Of a DNA stretch of 5,849 nucleotides, positions 5,177 to 5,849 are shown piece by piece (the first letter of the stretch is position 1; each line of letters begins with the position of its first letter). Source of the DNA: Collinsella sp. GTDB lineage: Bacteria > Actinomycetota > Coriobacteriia > Coriobacteriales > Coriobacteriaceae. The notes below the pieces were generated by a model. The model made no database searches and was not told the DNA's origin. It worked only from the letters and a program-made list of their open reading frames with translations. The translations under genes and the position numbers were made by a program. The DNA is taken from positions 1-5,849 of the forward strand of contig JAUMNV010000055.1 of assembly GCA_031295725.1 (NCBI GenBank), given 5' to 3'.

Positions 5177-5849
5177 CTGTCGAGAAGAAGGATATCGATT
5201 GGGGTAGCCTCGGCTTTGGCTACATGAAGACCGATTACAGCTACGAGGCTCATTGGAAGGATGGCGAGTGGGACGAGGGCGGCCTGACCACCGACCACAC
5301 CCTGCATGTCTCCGAGTGCGGCGGTATCTTCCATTACTGCCAGGAGGTCTTTGAGGGCCTGAAGGCCTACACCGCCGAGGACGGCAGCATCGTCTGCTTC
5401 CGTCCCGACATGAACGCTGAGCGTATGTATAACTCTGCCCAGCGCCTCGAGATGCCCCCGTTTCCCAAGGACAAGTTCGTTGAGGCCGTCAAGCAGGTCG
5501 TTTCTGCCAACGCCGCCTGGGTTCCGCCCTTCGGTTCCGGCGCGACCCTGTACGTGCGTCCGTTTATGATCGGCTCCGGTGACGTGATCGGCGTGGCTCC
5601 CGCTCCTGAGTACACGTTCCGCATTCTCGTGACCCCGGTCGGTCCGTACTTTAAGGGTGGCCTCAAGCCCGTCAAGCTGCGCGTTTCCGAGTATGACCGT
5701 GCAGCACCGCATGGCACCGGCAACATCAAGGCCGGCCTGAACTACGCCATGTCCCTCAAGCCCACGATGGAGGCTCACCGCGAGGGCTATGCCGAGAACC
5801 TGTATCTCGATTCCGAGTCCCGCACCTATGTCGAGGAGACCGGTGGCGC
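5173..5849 (+). CDS. ilvE: Branched-chain amino acid aminotransferase, 3' end cut off by window
   Basis: This pyridoxal-phosphate enzyme interconverts leucine, isoleucine and valine with their 2-oxo acids using glutamate/2-oxoglutarate, the last step of branched-chain amino acid synthesis, in the cytoplasm. The first 225 residues are visible; the family usually has about 340-360. It is of the larger class IV type shared with eukaryotic BCATs. Recognisable elements are EVFEGLKAY (58-66), FRPDMNAERMYNSA (76-89, with the arginine region that holds the cofactor phosphate), LYVRPFMIGS (126-135), and GTGNIKAGLNYA (181-192), where Lys186 is the expected Schiff-base lysine. The window ends in the conserved YVEETGG segment (219-225). 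The ATG at 5173 has AAGGAG six bases upstream and gives the normal family N terminus. Codon choice is strongly biased to frequent C- and G-ending codons, as expected of a well-expressed gene. Regulation may occur through the leader ORF and hairpin just upstream. Confidence 0.95.
   Translation, partial: MTVEKKDIDWGSLGFGYMKTDYSYEAHWKDGEWDEGGLTTDHTLHVSECGGIFHYCQEVFEGLKAYTAEDGSIVCFRPDMNAERMYNSAQRLEMPPFPKDKFVEAVKQVVSANAAWVPPFGSGATLYVRPFMIGSGDVIGVAPAPEYTFRILVTPVGPYFKGGLKPVKLRVSEYDRAAPHGTGNIKAGLNYAMSLKPTMEAHREGYAENLYLDSESRTYVEETGG

Noticed and set aside
5080..5778. Open frame on the minus strand across ilvE
   Set aside because: Antisense to ilvE, whose forward translation carries the complete aminotransferase motifs.

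Overview
The window looks like chromosomal DNA from a GC-rich actinobacterium of the class Coriobacteriia, most likely Collinsella or a close relative. This is inferred from base composition (around 60% GC in genes, by eye), strong GGAGG-type ribosome binding sites, GC-rich hairpin terminators with short T runs, and the character of the proteins. No database search was possible. All five main genes belong to known families; no mobile element, CRISPR array, tRNA or rRNA was seen.

Layout. (1) Positions 1-3197, plus strand: two adjacent genes for the halves of a heterodimeric ABC exporter. The first is cut by the left edge; the second starts one base after the first stops. Sequence motifs show one degenerate and one consensus ATP site, so the two products should work as one pump. 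(2) Positions 3198-3307: a REP-like imperfect palindrome touching the ABC stop codon, then a strong hairpin that can terminate transcription from both sides. (3) Positions 3308-4012, minus strand: cysE, serine O-acetyltransferase, the committing step of cysteine synthesis, convergent with the ABC genes. (4) Positions 4013-4235: a divergent promoter region with a TATACT-type -10 box in each direction, each lying on or beside an inverted repeat. (5) Positions 4236-4874, plus strand: a DedA-family membrane protein, followed by a clear terminator. (6) Positions 4944-5172: an AT-rich promoter segment and a GC-rich leader. (7) Position 5173 to the right edge, plus strand: ilvE, branched-chain aminotransferase, cut by the window end.

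The most interesting part is the ilvE leader. A possible 49-codon ORF starts about seven bases after a TACAAT -10 box, so it could be a leaderless start, and its stop overlaps the ilvE start as ATGA. Within it, a 12-pair stem (eight Watson-Crick and four G-U pairs, no mismatch) covers most of the ilvE Shine-Dalgarno sequence. Together these suggest translational coupling or translational attenuation of ilvE. This is a hypothesis from sequence; codon use in the ORF is not gene-like, and a second frame is also open there.

Functionally the window combines amino-acid biosynthesis (cysE, ilvE) with two unrelated membrane systems (an ABC exporter and DedA). The terminators and divergent promoters imply at least four separate transcription units: the ABC pair, cysE, dedA and ilvE.
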